DNA from: Geoalkalibacter halelectricus
Lineage (GTDB): Bacteria; Desulfobacterota; Desulfuromonadia; Desulfuromonadales; Geoalkalibacteraceae
DNA length: 64,000 nt
NCBI RefSeq assembly: GCF_025263685.1
Contig: NZ_CP092109.1
Span: 2,543,001-2,607,000 of the forward strand
Direction: 5' to 3'
In this document: positions 35,272 to 44,849 of the stretch, piece after piece
Layout of the letters: every line of letters begins with the position of its first letter
Numbering within the stretch: position 1 is the first letter of the stretch
Program-made: the position numbers and the translations under genes
Notes under the pieces: generated by a model
What the model saw: the letters and a program-made list of their open reading frames with translations, nothing else
What the model was told of the DNA's origin: nothing
Database searches by the model: none

Positions 35272-36804
35272 TCACACGCGTGCGTTGACGATGCGGGTCT
35301 CGGTCGGTATCAGGCTGCGAATCAAGGCCTTTTCGGGCGTTTCGGCATCGCCCGAAAAGGTCGCCGAGCGCAGCAACTCCGCGCCCAGCGCCTGCGTCAG
35401 ATCCTCGCGCCCCTCGGCAAGAAAGGCGGCAATTTGCCCATCGCGACACGCAAAGCGCACAAACAAGCCCTTTTCCTGGTACAGACAATCAATCTGCAGC
35501 CGTCCCAGCCCTTCCAATTCCAGGTACAGAGAAAGCGACCAGGCCTGCTGATCGGCAGCGTCCTGCTGCTCGCGCGCTGCGTCGTGGCGGCGGGCCAACA
35601 GGTAGCCCTGGTCGAGAAATCCCAGCGGCAGAGGTAAAAAGTCGGCACCGATTTCGGCCATCCGCGCCCGGCACATCTGCCAGAATTCCAGATGCTGCAA
35701 GGCTTCGGCGTTTCTCTCCAAGCCCTGGCGCAGCCCAGCCAGCAGCTCCTTTTCCAAACCCGCCGCCAGGCGCCGCATCAACCCCTCTCCTTCGGCGCCC
35801 TGGTGGCGCCGCGGCTCGCGCTGGATCAGGCGCAAAAGGCTGGCAAGCAGATCACGCTGCACGCCATCGAGCCGCACAATGACCGCCGCTTCGGCCGCGG
35901 GATTAAAGCTCAGGGGAGCCAACTCGGCCAAAACCTGGCGCAAGCGGCTCAGAGCTTCGGCGTCCGGCGCTGAAAAGGCGCCCAGATGGCGCTCCAGCCC
36001 CTGGCCCAAGAGATGGGCGAGCCGCTCGACCGCGGCGCCGCTCTCCGGCCCCGACTGCAAACGCGCCAAGCCCAGCAAGGCTTCGACAACCTGCCGCGCG
36101 CCCTCGCCAAGCCCGGGCGGCAGACCCGCGTTCCCGGGCGCCCCGAGAGACTGGGGCAATTGAACCACCGCCTCCAGCAGTGGCTGAAGGTGGCGGGAGA
36201 ACGCCGCCTCGCGCCCGTCGAGTTGTACCCTGGCGAGCAACAGCGCGTTTTTCAGGGAGGCGCTTGCCTGCGGGGCTTGCCCGGCCAGCAATTGGCGCTC
36301 CAGGGCTAGTCCAAGCCGGCCGGAGAGGGCCTGTAATTGCGCCGCGGACAGGGGTTTATCGCCCTCGCCTTTAAGGCCGGCGACCAGGCTCTGAAGGTTG
36401 AGCACCAGGGGCTCAGCGCTTGGCCCGGCGCCTTGCGGGGCTGCGTTGCGCAACAAGCCGGCGGCCAAGGCGCTTACATCAAGGCGGCTTCCAAGCAAAT
36501 GCAGCGAACGCCCCAACCGTTCGAGCAAACCGGTGTCGAGGATGCGCAACTTGAGCGTCGGATGGGTCTCGATAACCTGAAGGCTGAGCCGCTCGCCGGC
36601 CCGCAAGGGTACGCGGCTCTCCACCCAGAGCTTGCGCTCGCCGAATTGCAGCAGGGCCTTTTCCTGGCCGCCCTCTTGGACGGTGGCACGCACCATCTGG
36701 TGCATCAGCAGATCCTGCTGGCGCTCCTCACGGGTCAGCAGGGCCGGTTGCGACGGGGCCTGAACCACCAGGTTGGGCATAGTGACGGGGGGGACAATGT
36801 TCAT
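35272..36804 (-). CDS. FliK-like (hook-length control type) protein
   Basis: A 510-residue, leucine/glutamine/alanine-rich soluble protein. The C-terminal 100 residues (WSLSLYLELEGLGRLQIDCLYQEKGLFVRFACRDGQIAAFLAEGREDL region, about 410-460) resemble the Flg_hook domain that switches export specificity. The N-terminal part is low-complexity helical. Together with the FlhB-like gene it forms a two-gene unit outside any flagellar cluster in the window. The match is weaker than for canonical FliK. Confidence 0.6.
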   Translation of the reverse strand: MNIVPPVTMPNLVVQAPSQPALLTREERQQDLLMHQMVRATVQEGGQEKALLQFGERKLWVESRVPLRAGERLSLQVIETHPTLKLRILDTGLLERLGRSLHLLGSRLDVSALAAGLLRNAAPQGAGPSAEPLVLNLQSLVAGLKGEGDKPLSAAQLQALSGRLGLALERQLLAGQAPQASASLKNALLLARVQLDGREAAFSRHLQPLLEAVVQLPQSLGAPGNAGLPPGLGEGARQVVEALLGLARLQSGPESGAAVERLAHLLGQGLERHLGAFSAPDAEALSRLRQVLAELAPLSFNPAAEAAVIVRLDGVQRDLLASLLRLIQREPRRHQGAEGEGLMRRLAAGLEKELLAGLRQGLERNAEALQHLEFWQMCRARMAEIGADFLPLPLGFLDQGYLLARRHDAAREQQDAADQQAWSLSLYLELEGLGRLQIDCLYQEKGLFVRFACRDGQIAAFLAEGREDLTQALGAELLRSATFSGDAETPEKALIRSLIPTETRIVNARV

Positions 36805-37005
36805 GGCCGTCTTATCGGGCGCCGAACAACGATTCTTTAATGATTTTTCGCGCCGCTCTCTTTATAATGAGAAACAAGCCCTGGGAAGAACAAATCTTAA
36901 AATATTCTTAATTTTTTACCCGGGCCCGTCGATAAGCAACTTGCCGGCCAACCAAACGCCGCCGGCGTGCGATTCTCCCTTATTAAGACGCAAGGATTTC
37001 CGCCC

Positions 37006-37980
37006 ATGAAAACTTCAGCCCTGCTTTTGTCTCCCAGCCCTTCCGAGCTCGACCTGCTGGCCATGGCCGGCGCCGGATCCGGCCTGGTTGAGGCCGCCCT
37101 GCGCTGCACCAGCCCTGAGCAGCTCTTTGACCTGCTGGAGAAAGGCCGTTCCGACCTGATTCTGTGCGGCTGCGGCGAGCAGGGACCTGAGGCGTTGTCG
37201 TGGCTCAAAACCCTGGCCAAGCGCGAATCCTGGCGTGAAATCCCCGTCGTGGTTTTCGCCGCTGAAGACCGGCTGGAAACGCGCATCGCGGCCCTGGAAT
37301 TGGGCGCCTGCGAGGTGCTGAGCTTCACCACCCCGGAGCCTGAGATCGCCGCGCGCCTTCGGCGCCGCCTGCAGCAGCGCGAGGAGCTGAGACGACTGAA
37401 AAAATCCCGCGAGGATCTGGCCCGGGTGGCGCTCACCGACGGGCTCACCGGCCTGTGCAATCGCGCCTTTTTCGACGCCAGCCTCGAATCGGAGGCCGCG
37501 CGCAGCGCGCGCACCGGCGCGCCCTATTCTTTGCTGCTGGTGGACGTCGACCACTTCAAATGGGTCAACGATACCTACGGGCACCAACTGGGCGATACGG
37601 TACTGCAAGCCATCGCTCGCGTTTTGCGCCAGGCAGCGCGCAAGTCGGACATGGCCTTTCGCTACGGCGGCGAGGAATTCGCCCTGCTGCTGCCCGATAC
37701 CGACGTTCCCAAGGCGCAGGTGCTCGCGGCGCGGATTCACCATGAAATCGCCGACCTCGCCACGGCCTACAAGCATTTCCGCCAGCCCCTCACGGTGAGC
37801 ATCGGCATCAGTTGCTGCTCGGGCGAAAAGGAGGTCGAGCCGGCCCTGATCATCGAGCAGGCCGACTGCGCCCTGTATGCCGCCAAGCGCAAAGGCCGCA
37901 ACCGCACCGAAATCTTTCATTTCGGCCATCCTGATCCGCGCCTGAGCGCGGCGGAGGCGCCTTCCGATCTGCGCATGTAA
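37006..37980 (+). CDS. diguanylate cyclase with pseudo-receiver domain
   Basis: A 324-residue protein. Residues 1-125 have a receiver-like fold, but the phospho-Asp position is G55 (SDLILCGCGEQG) and the conserved Lys is also lost (EVLSFTTP), so it cannot be phosphorylated normally. A short helix joins it to a GGDEF domain starting LTDGLTGLCNRAFF. The motif GGEEF is at 221-225 with an RxxD inhibition site RKSD at 212-215. It should be an active, feedback-controlled diguanylate cyclase. The start at 37006 (MKTSALLL) was preferred to an in-frame start 39 bp upstream. Divergent from the FliK-like gene. Confidence 0.85.
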   Translation: MKTSALLLSPSPSELDLLAMAGAGSGLVEAALRCTSPEQLFDLLEKGRSDLILCGCGEQGPEALSWLKTLAKRESWREIPVVVFAAEDRLETRIAALELGACEVLSFTTPEPEIAARLRRRLQQREELRRLKKSREDLARVALTDGLTGLCNRAFFDASLESEAARSARTGAPYSLLLVDVDHFKWVNDTYGHQLGDTVLQAIARVLRQAARKSDMAFRYGGEEFALLLPDTDVPKAQVLAARIHHEIADLATAYKHFRQPLTVSIGISCCSGEKEVEPALIIEQADCALYAAKRKGRNRTEIFHFGHPDPRLSAAEAPSDLRM

Positions 37981-38011
37981 ATAAGATCGCTCTCTTTTAT
38001 GCCTCGCCCTT

Positions 38012-38060
38012 CAACGCAACAAGGGGGCTTGCGCAATGCGCAAGCCCCCTTGTTGCGTTG
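38012..38060. terminator. bidirectional terminator palindrome between convergent genes
   Basis: A perfect 22-bp inverted repeat (CAACGCAACAAGGGGGCTTG... and its complement) around a five-base loop CAATG, between the diguanylate cyclase gene and groEL, which converge on it. No long T-run, but the stem is exceptionally stable. Confidence 0.75.
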
Positions 38061-38083
38061 GAGCAGGTTGTTGCCGATGCGGC

Positions 38084-39751
<1,668 letters not shown>

Positions 39752-39773
39752 TCAGGATTAAGATTGAGAGGGA

Positions 39774-40064
39774 TTACTTTTCGATGACGCCGAGGATGTC
39801 GTCCTCGCGCATCATCAGATACTCCTTGCCTTCGATCTTGATTTCCGTGCCGGCATACTTGCCGAACAGCACCTTGTCGCCGACCTTGACATCCAGGGGC
39901 AGCACTTTGCCGTCTTCGGTCTTCTTGCCGTGACCCACGGCGACGACCTGACCCTGCTGGGGCTTTTCCTTGGCGGTGTCGGGAATGATCAAGCCACCGG
40001 CGGTTTTGGTCTCTTCTTCAAGCCTCTCCACAATGATCCGGTCGTGCAACGGTCTGATGTTCAT
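39774..40064 (-). CDS. groES: co-chaperonin GroES
   Basis: A 96-residue lid protein of Gro[38 protein letters not shown] (mobile loop region), [24 protein letters not shown]. The start at 40064 follows GAAAGGAGAAAAAAC. First gene of the operon, 40 bp ahead of groEL. Confidence 0.98.
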   Translation of the reverse strand: MNIRPLHDRIIVERLEEETKTAGGLIIPDTAKEKPQQGQVVAVGHGKKTEDGKVLPLDVKVGDKVLFGKYAGTEIKIEGKEYLMMREDDILGVIEK

Positions 40065-40174
40065 GTTTTTTCTCCTTTCCGCAATGCGAAAGATAAGCGA
40101 GGCCAAGCCTCGTGTTTTAGTCGTCCAGCCACAGACGAATCAATTCAAAGCAGGTGTCTCGAAAGCGCAGCCTG

Positions 40175-40201
40175 TTAGCACTCACCGCAAGCGAGTGCTA
40201 A
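40175..40201 (-). promoter_or_regulatory. CIRCE operator (HrcA site)
   Basis: TTAGCACTC-N9-GAGTGCTAA, an exact consensus, in the 5' leader of groES just downstream of its promoter. HrcA would repress groESL until heat shock. Confidence 0.97.
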
Positions 40202-40212
40202 CGACAGGCCTA

Positions 40213-40240
40213 AATATAATCAGCGCGAAATCATTGTCAA
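40213..40240 (-). promoter_or_regulatory. sigma-70 promoter of groESL
   Basis: On the minus strand TTGACA, a 16-bp spacer and TATATT, ending 12 bp before the CIRCE element, which would therefore overlap the start of transcription. Confidence 0.8.
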
Positions 40241-40351
40241 GGGGGTAGGAAAGAAAAAAATCAGGGCGGATCGGGGCAGAGGAAGGCAGGACCGGAGTGC
40301 GCTGAGACAAACGCCCGCAAACAGGCAGCGCAAAAGATTATTCCCGATGAT

Positions 40352-40900
40352 TTAGTCCATCAAGGCGCCCCAGAGCGCGGCGGCCAGGGCCGTGGCGACG
40401 CGCTGGGCGAGTTCCGCACGCTTTTCCGCCAGCGTCGCGCGTTCATGCTCGAAGAATAAGCCGTCGGGATATTCGATCATCAGGGTGGGTTCGGCGGGAC
40501 CGGGTTGGCGCAATTCCAGGCGCGCCTTGATGCGGATATCGGTGGACCGCGCGCCGCTGTCCTCCAGGTAGCCGAACACTTCGCCGGTCACATAATGGTG
40601 CGCGGCCAGCCAGTCGGGATCGATACGGCCCAACTCCTCCTTGAGGATGACAAACTCAAAACCGTCCTCGCCCAGGACCTCGGCGCGCCGGTTGAGTTCG
40701 TCGATAAAGGTGTCGAACAGCGCATCGGCCACCGTCGTGGGCACCATCACGGTGCGAAAGGGCACCACGAACACGGCGTCCAGATCGGGACGGGCGGCAA
40801 AACCGGTTTTTCTCTCCACCACCAGCGGCGAGCCGGCGACACAGGCACTCAGAAGCGCCGCCGCCAGACACAAACCGATAAAAATTCGCGCCATCCTCAT
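40352..40900 (-). CDS. lipoprotein of unknown function
   Basis: A 182-residue protein. A signal peptide with lipobox LLSAC (MRMARIFIGLCLAAALLSAC) marks it as an envelope lipoprotein. The mature part has VFVVPFRTVMVPTTVADALFDTFIDEL, then HHYVTGEVFGYLED and IKARLELRQPG, a mixed alpha/beta domain reminiscent of outer-membrane assembly lipoproteins with a CsgG/LpoB-like fold (weak). The start at 40900 follows AAAGGACGAA; an in-frame ATG two codons later is also possible. The 17 in-frame residues upstream are not signal-like. Confidence 0.65.
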   Translation of the reverse strand: MRMARIFIGLCLAAALLSACVAGSPLVVERKTGFAARPDLDAVFVVPFRTVMVPTTVADALFDTFIDELNRRAEVLGEDGFEFVILKEELGRIDPDWLAAHHYVTGEVFGYLEDSGARSTDIRIKARLELRQPGPAEPTLMIEYPDGLFFEHERATLAEKRAELAQRVATALAAALWGALMD

Positions 40901-41122
40901 TTCGTCCTTTCTCCTCGGCCGGCGTGCTGAAAAGCAACGTATCCAACCCACCTGGCATAGGCGCAGCCTCCATGTCGCCTGTCAAACGGCCACGAACTGC
41001 GAAAAGCGCGCCTTGTCATGGGGGTTGCGCCCCACGCTGAACAACTACACGGAAACAAGCATTGGCATCTACTAAGACTCAATCTTAGCCTTGGTCGCCG
41101 CCGCCTGTCAACGCCGTTTCCC

Positions 41123-41151
41123 TTGACACTCAGCGGCCCGGCGAGTAGATT
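41123..41151 (+). promoter_or_regulatory. sigma-70 promoter of the aminotransferase unit
   Basis: TTGACA (41123-41128), a 17-bp spacer and TAGATT (41146-41151). It drives a leader of about 250 nt before the aminotransferase start. Confidence 0.7.
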
Positions 41152-41157
41152 ACCCGA

Positions 41158-41313
41158 CCAGAAACCTATTTGAAAATACAGCCATAGGCTGGGCCACGCA
41201 AACTCTGCACCGCCATCGGGCGCTTAAGGCGCGCAGCCGCCGGGAAACCGGATCACCAGGATCGCGCAACAGCACGCCTGGGCACCTTTGATAAGAAGGC
41301 CCAGGCGTTTTTT
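41158..41313 (+). promoter_or_regulatory. structured leader with attenuator; candidate ZTP (pfl)-like riboswitch
   Basis: Between the promoter and the gene lie a small hairpin (CAGCC-ATA-GGCTG, near 41180), several GC-rich stems, and then CGCCTGGGC (41275-41283). The latter pairs with GCCCAGGCG (41299-41307) followed by TTTTTT, a terminator lying ahead of the gene it precedes. The CGCCTGGGCA string, built into the terminator, is typical of the pfl/ZTP aptamer 3' half. I could not match the conserved 5' half (GACTGGC...), so the ligand is uncertain. The attenuator layout itself is clear. Confidence 0.5.
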
Positions 41314-41409
41314 CGTTGGCGATCCGCGTCGGTGAATAGCCGGTTGCGTTTGCCGGCGGCTAATGCAAAATTAACCCGAACCCAGGATACCCCCCGACAG
41401 GAGTTCTCC

Positions 41410-42486
41410 ATGCACAAAAAGCTCTACATTCCCGGCCCGGTGGAGGTCGCTCCCGATGTCATGGAAGCCATGTGCGCCCCCATGATCGGCCACCGCATGA
41501 AAGAATACGCCCTGGTGCACGAAAAGGTGACCCGGGCCCTCAAGCAGTTGCTCAACACCCAGGAGCCGGTGTTTCTCTCCACCTCGAGCGCCTTCGGCGT
41601 CATGGAGGGCGCGGTGCGCAATCTGGTGCAGAAACGCTGCGCCTGCTTCGGCAACGGCGCCTTCAGCAGCAAATGGCACGACGTCACCCGCCGCTGCGGC
41701 ATCGAGGCCGACCTGTTCAGCGCTTCCTGGGGCGAACCCATCAGCGCCACCCTGGTCGACCAAGCCTTGCGCACCGGCAAGTACGACGCCATGACAATGG
41801 TGCACAACGAGACCTCCACCGGGGTGATGTCGCCCCTGGAGGAAATCGCCGAGGTCATGAAAAACTATCCGCAGGTCTCCTTTATCGTGGATACGGTCTC
41901 GTCCATGAGCGCGGTACCCCTGGATCTAGAGCGCCTGGGAACGGATGTGTGCCTCGCCGGGGTCCAGAAAGCCTTCGGGCTGCCGCCGGGGCTGGCGGTG
42001 TTTGCCGTTTCGCGACGAGCCCTCGGCAAAGCCCGCTCCACCCCCAATCGCGGCTACTATTTCGATTTCGATGAATTCGAGCAGAACGATCTCAAGCACA
42101 ACACGCCGAGCACCCCCTGCATCAGCCTGATTTATGCCCTGGCACACCAGCTCGACAAGATGTTCGCCGAAGGCCTTGAGCAGCGCTATGCCCGCCATGC
42201 ACGCATGGCCGAGGCGACCCGCGCCTGGGTGCAGGACCAGGGCTTTGGCCTGTTCGCCGCCGCGGGGGCGCGCTCCCAGACCCTGACCTGCGCGCGCAAC
42301 GACGAGCGCACCGACCTCGAAGTGCTCAAAAAGCTGGCCGCCGAGCGTGGTTACGCCATCGACAACGGCTATGGCAAGATCAAAAACCAGACTTTTCGCA
42401 TCCCCCACATGGCGGATATGACCCTCGAGGATCTGGAGGAACTCTTCACGCTGCTCGAAGAGTTGCTGCCCCAGGCCCGAAAATAG
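41410..42486 (+). CDS. class V aminotransferase (alanine/serine-glyoxylate or phosphoserine type)
   Basis: A 358-residue PLP enzyme: YIPGPVEVAPDVMEAM, VFLSTSSAFGVMEGAVRNL, MVHNETSTGVMSPLEEI, VDTVSSMSAVPLDLERLGTDVCLAGVQKAFGLPPG with the PLP Lys in VQKAFG. Related enzymes use serine, alanine, glyoxylate or phosphoserine, and in Geobacter-type bacteria some serve in serine synthesis. No serA is adjacent. The start at 41410 follows CAGGAGTTCTCC. The leader carries an attenuator. If that is a ZTP switch, a role in serine/one-carbon metabolism would fit. Confidence 0.8.
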   Translation: MHKKLYIPGPVEVAPDVMEAMCAPMIGHRMKEYALVHEKVTRALKQLLNTQEPVFLSTSSAFGVMEGAVRNLVQKRCACFGNGAFSSKWHDVTRRCGIEADLFSASWGEPISATLVDQALRTGKYDAMTMVHNETSTGVMSPLEEIAEVMKNYPQVSFIVDTVSSMSAVPLDLERLGTDVCLAGVQKAFGLPPGLAVFAVSRRALGKARSTPNRGYYFDFDEFEQNDLKHNTPSTPCISLIYALAHQLDKMFAEGLEQRYARHARMAEATRAWVQDQGFGLFAAAGARSQTLTCARNDERTDLEVLKKLAAERGYAIDNGYGKIKNQTFRIPHMADMTLEDLEELFTLLEELLPQARK

Positions 42487-42579
42487 GCGCGGCGCGGGTT
42501 GACTTGGCGTAAAGGCTGCAATTAGTATAGAAGATTCGAAAAGTCAACAATCCCCCAATAATCGCCGGGAGCCACGCCT

Positions 42580-43098
42580 ATGGCCCTTCGTAAAATTCTG
42601 CACTACCCCGAACCGCTCTTGCGCGAGGTTTCGCAGCCGGTCACCGAGTTCGACGCCGAGCTCCGCGAACTGGCGCGCGACATGGCGGAAACCATGTACG
42701 CCGCCCCCGGCGTCGGCCTGGCGGCACCTCAGGTCGGCGTTCTCAAGCGGCTGATCGTCCTCGACTGCTCGCCCCAGGACGAGGAGCGCCGGCTGATCGT
42801 CGCGGTGAATCCGGAAATTCTTTCCGCAACCGACGAGATCAACGAGGAGGAGGGCTGCCTGTCGGTACCCGGGTATTACGCCCGCGTGGTGCGCAGCCCC
42901 GAGGTCCGGGTGCGATTTCTCGACCTTGAGGGCGAGGCGGTGGAAATGACGGCCGGCGGGCTGCTCGCGGTGGCCTTTCAGCATGAGATTGACCACCTCA
43001 ACGGCGTGCTGTTCGTCGACCACCTCTCCTCGCTGAAAAAAGGTCTGTTCAAGAAAAAATACAAAAAAATCATGGAGAAAAAGCAGGAGGAGCTGTGA
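42580..43098 (+). CDS. def: peptide deformylase
   Basis: A 172-residue metalloenzyme removing the formyl group from new proteins. All three motifs are present: GVGLAAPQVG, EEGCLSVPG (metal Cys) and HEIDHLNG (two metal His and catalytic Glu). The lysine-rich tail is usual. Its stop overlaps the GTG start of fmt (GTGA), so the pair is coupled. Confidence 0.96.
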   Translation: MALRKILHYPEPLLREVSQPVTEFDAELRELARDMAETMYAAPGVGLAAPQVGVLKRLIVLDCSPQDEERRLIVAVNPEILSATDEINEEEGCLSVPGYYARVVRSPEVRVRFLDLEGEAVEMTAGGLLAVAFQHEIDHLNGVLFVDHLSSLKKGLFKKKYKKIMEKKQEEL

Positions 43099-44036
43099 TC
43101 GACCCGCGCGACATCCGCACCGTCTTCATGGGCACGCCCGATTTCGCCCTGGCGACCCTGCAAGGCTTGATCGACGCCGGCCTGCACCTGGTCGGCGCCT
43201 ACACCCAGCCCGATCGCCCCAAGGGCCGCGGCAAGCAGTTGGCGCCGCCGCCGGTAAAGATTCTTGCCGACAAACACGGCATCCCCGTATTTCAGCCCGC
43301 CAAACTGCGCCGCCCCGAGGCCGTGGAGGAGCTGCGCGCCCTCGCGCCGGATCTGATCGTCGTTGTGGCCTACGGCCAGATTCTGCCGCAAAGCGTGCTT
43401 GATATCCCCCGCTACGGCTGCATCAATGTCCACGCCAGCCTGCTGCCCCGCCACCGTGGCGCGGCGCCCATCAACAAGGCGATCGTGGACGGCGATCAGG
43501 AAACCGGCATCACCACCATGCTCATGGATGCCGGCCTGGATACCGGTGACATGCTGGTCAAGCGCACCCTTGCCATCGGGCCGGACGAAACCGCCGGAGA
43601 GCTTCACGACCGCCTCGCCGCGCTCGGCCGCGAGACCATGGAGGAGACCCTGCGGCTTCTTTGTGAAGGCAGCCTGCGCCCGGAAAAACAAGACGACGCC
43701 CTGAGCACCTACGCGCCCATGCTTAAAAAGGAAGACGGATCGATCGACTGGACCCGCTCGGCCCAGGACCTGCACAACCAGGTGCGCGGCCTCGATCCCT
43801 GGCCGGGTGCCTACACCCTGCTTGACGGCGAGGTGCTGCGCCTGGCGCAAACCCGCCCGGAACCAGGCAGCGGCACACCCGGCACGGTCATGGCCGCGGA
43901 TGGCACCGGGGTGCTGATCGGCTGCGGAACGGGCCTTCTGCGTGTCGGCGCCTTGCAGCTGCCGGGCCGCAAGCGCCTGCCGGCCGCGGACTTTCTGCGC
44001 GGCACGCCGCTTAGTGCCGGAACCAAGCTCGGCTGA
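43095..44036 (+). CDS. fmt: methionyl-tRNA formyltransferase
   Basis: A 313-residue enzyme formylating initiator tRNA from 10-formyl-THF. VFMGTPDFALATLQGLIDAG, then QPDRPKGRGKQLAPPPVK, the catalytic block NVHASLLPRHRGAAPINKAI and the C-terminal OB-like domain are present. Start is GTG, overlapping def by 4 bp. Part of the common def-fmt-DUF116-rsmB order. Confidence 0.95.
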   Translation: MIDPRDIRTVFMGTPDFALATLQGLIDAGLHLVGAYTQPDRPKGRGKQLAPPPVKILADKHGIPVFQPAKLRRPEAVEELRALAPDLIVVVAYGQILPQSVLDIPRYGCINVHASLLPRHRGAAPINKAIVDGDQETGITTMLMDAGLDTGDMLVKRTLAIGPDETAGELHDRLAALGRETMEETLRLLCEGSLRPEKQDDALSTYAPMLKKEDGSIDWTRSAQDLHNQVRGLDPWPGAYTLLDGEVLRLAQTRPEPGSGTPGTVMAADGTGVLIGCGTGLLRVGALQLPGRKRLPAADFLRGTPLSAGTKLG

Positions 44037-44045
44037 GGTTTTTGC

Positions 44046-44825
44046 GTGAGCGATTCTTCCTCCCCGCAAAGCAGACTCCAACCTCGCAAGCGGGTTTTCA
44101 TCGGCCTTCTCAGCGGCCTCTGCGCCCTGGTTCTGGGTTTGGCCGTACTGCTCTGGTGGGCCCCAAGCGTCGGTCTGGCCAACATTCATCCGGTTCTTCC
44201 GGTCGTTCTCGGGGTGGTGCTGGCCACCCTTTCCTTTTGCATTGTCGGCGGGCTGCTGCTGCTGGTGGCGACCCTGCTGACCGGCCGCGATCTGTTTTTC
44301 TCCGAGCGCCTGCGCCGGGTGGTGATCAAATACCTGTTTCCCGGCATCATCGGTCTCGGGCGCCTGCTCGGCATGGATCGCGACACCCTGCACCAATCCT
44401 TCATCGCCCTCAACAACCAGTTGGTGCGCGCCAAAAAGCTGCGCGTCGGAGCAGGACAGGTGCTGATCCTGCTGCCGCATTGCATCCAGCTGTTCGATTG
44501 CGGCATCAAGATCACCGGCGATGTAAGCAAGTGCACCGGCTGCGGACGCTGCGACATCAAGGGTCTGGTGGAAATCGCCACGGAGCGCGGCATCGACATC
44601 GCCGTGGCCACGGGGGGCACCCTGGCGCGCAAGATCATCGTCGACAAACGCCCGCGCTTGATCGTGGCGGTCGCCTGCGAGCGAGATCTGACCTCGGGCA
44701 TCCGCGACGCCTATCCCCTGCCGGTTATCGGCATTCTCAACGAACGACCCCACGGCCCCTGTTTTAACACCCAGATCGTCCTTGCCCAGGTGCGTGAGGC
44801 CCTGGACCAGTGCGTCGTGCGCTGA
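44046..44825 (+). CDS. DUF116 membrane protein with Fe-S-type cysteines
   Basis: A 259-residue protein of unknown function. Two membrane spans lie at about 19-45 and 50-80 (GLCALVLGLAVLLWWAP; VLGVVLATLSFCIVGGLLLL). The cytoplasmic part has CIQLFDCGIKI, CTGCGRCDIKG, VACERDL and HGPCFNT, cysteine spacing that could hold an iron-sulfur cluster. Start is GTG at 44046. It sits between fmt and rsmB, where homologues are often found, suggesting a role linked to translation or membrane redox; not proven. Confidence 0.75.
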   Translation: MSDSSSPQSRLQPRKRVFIGLLSGLCALVLGLAVLLWWAPSVGLANIHPVLPVVLGVVLATLSFCIVGGLLLLVATLLTGRDLFFSERLRRVVIKYLFPGIIGLGRLLGMDRDTLHQSFIALNNQLVRAKKLRVGAGQVLILLPHCIQLFDCGIKITGDVSKCTGCGRCDIKGLVEIATERGIDIAVATGGTLARKIIVDKRPRLIVAVACERDLTSGIRDAYPLPVIGILNERPHGPCFNTQIVLAQVREALDQCVVR

Positions 44826-44849
44826 TTTGCGAGAGGAACTTCCCCGGCC

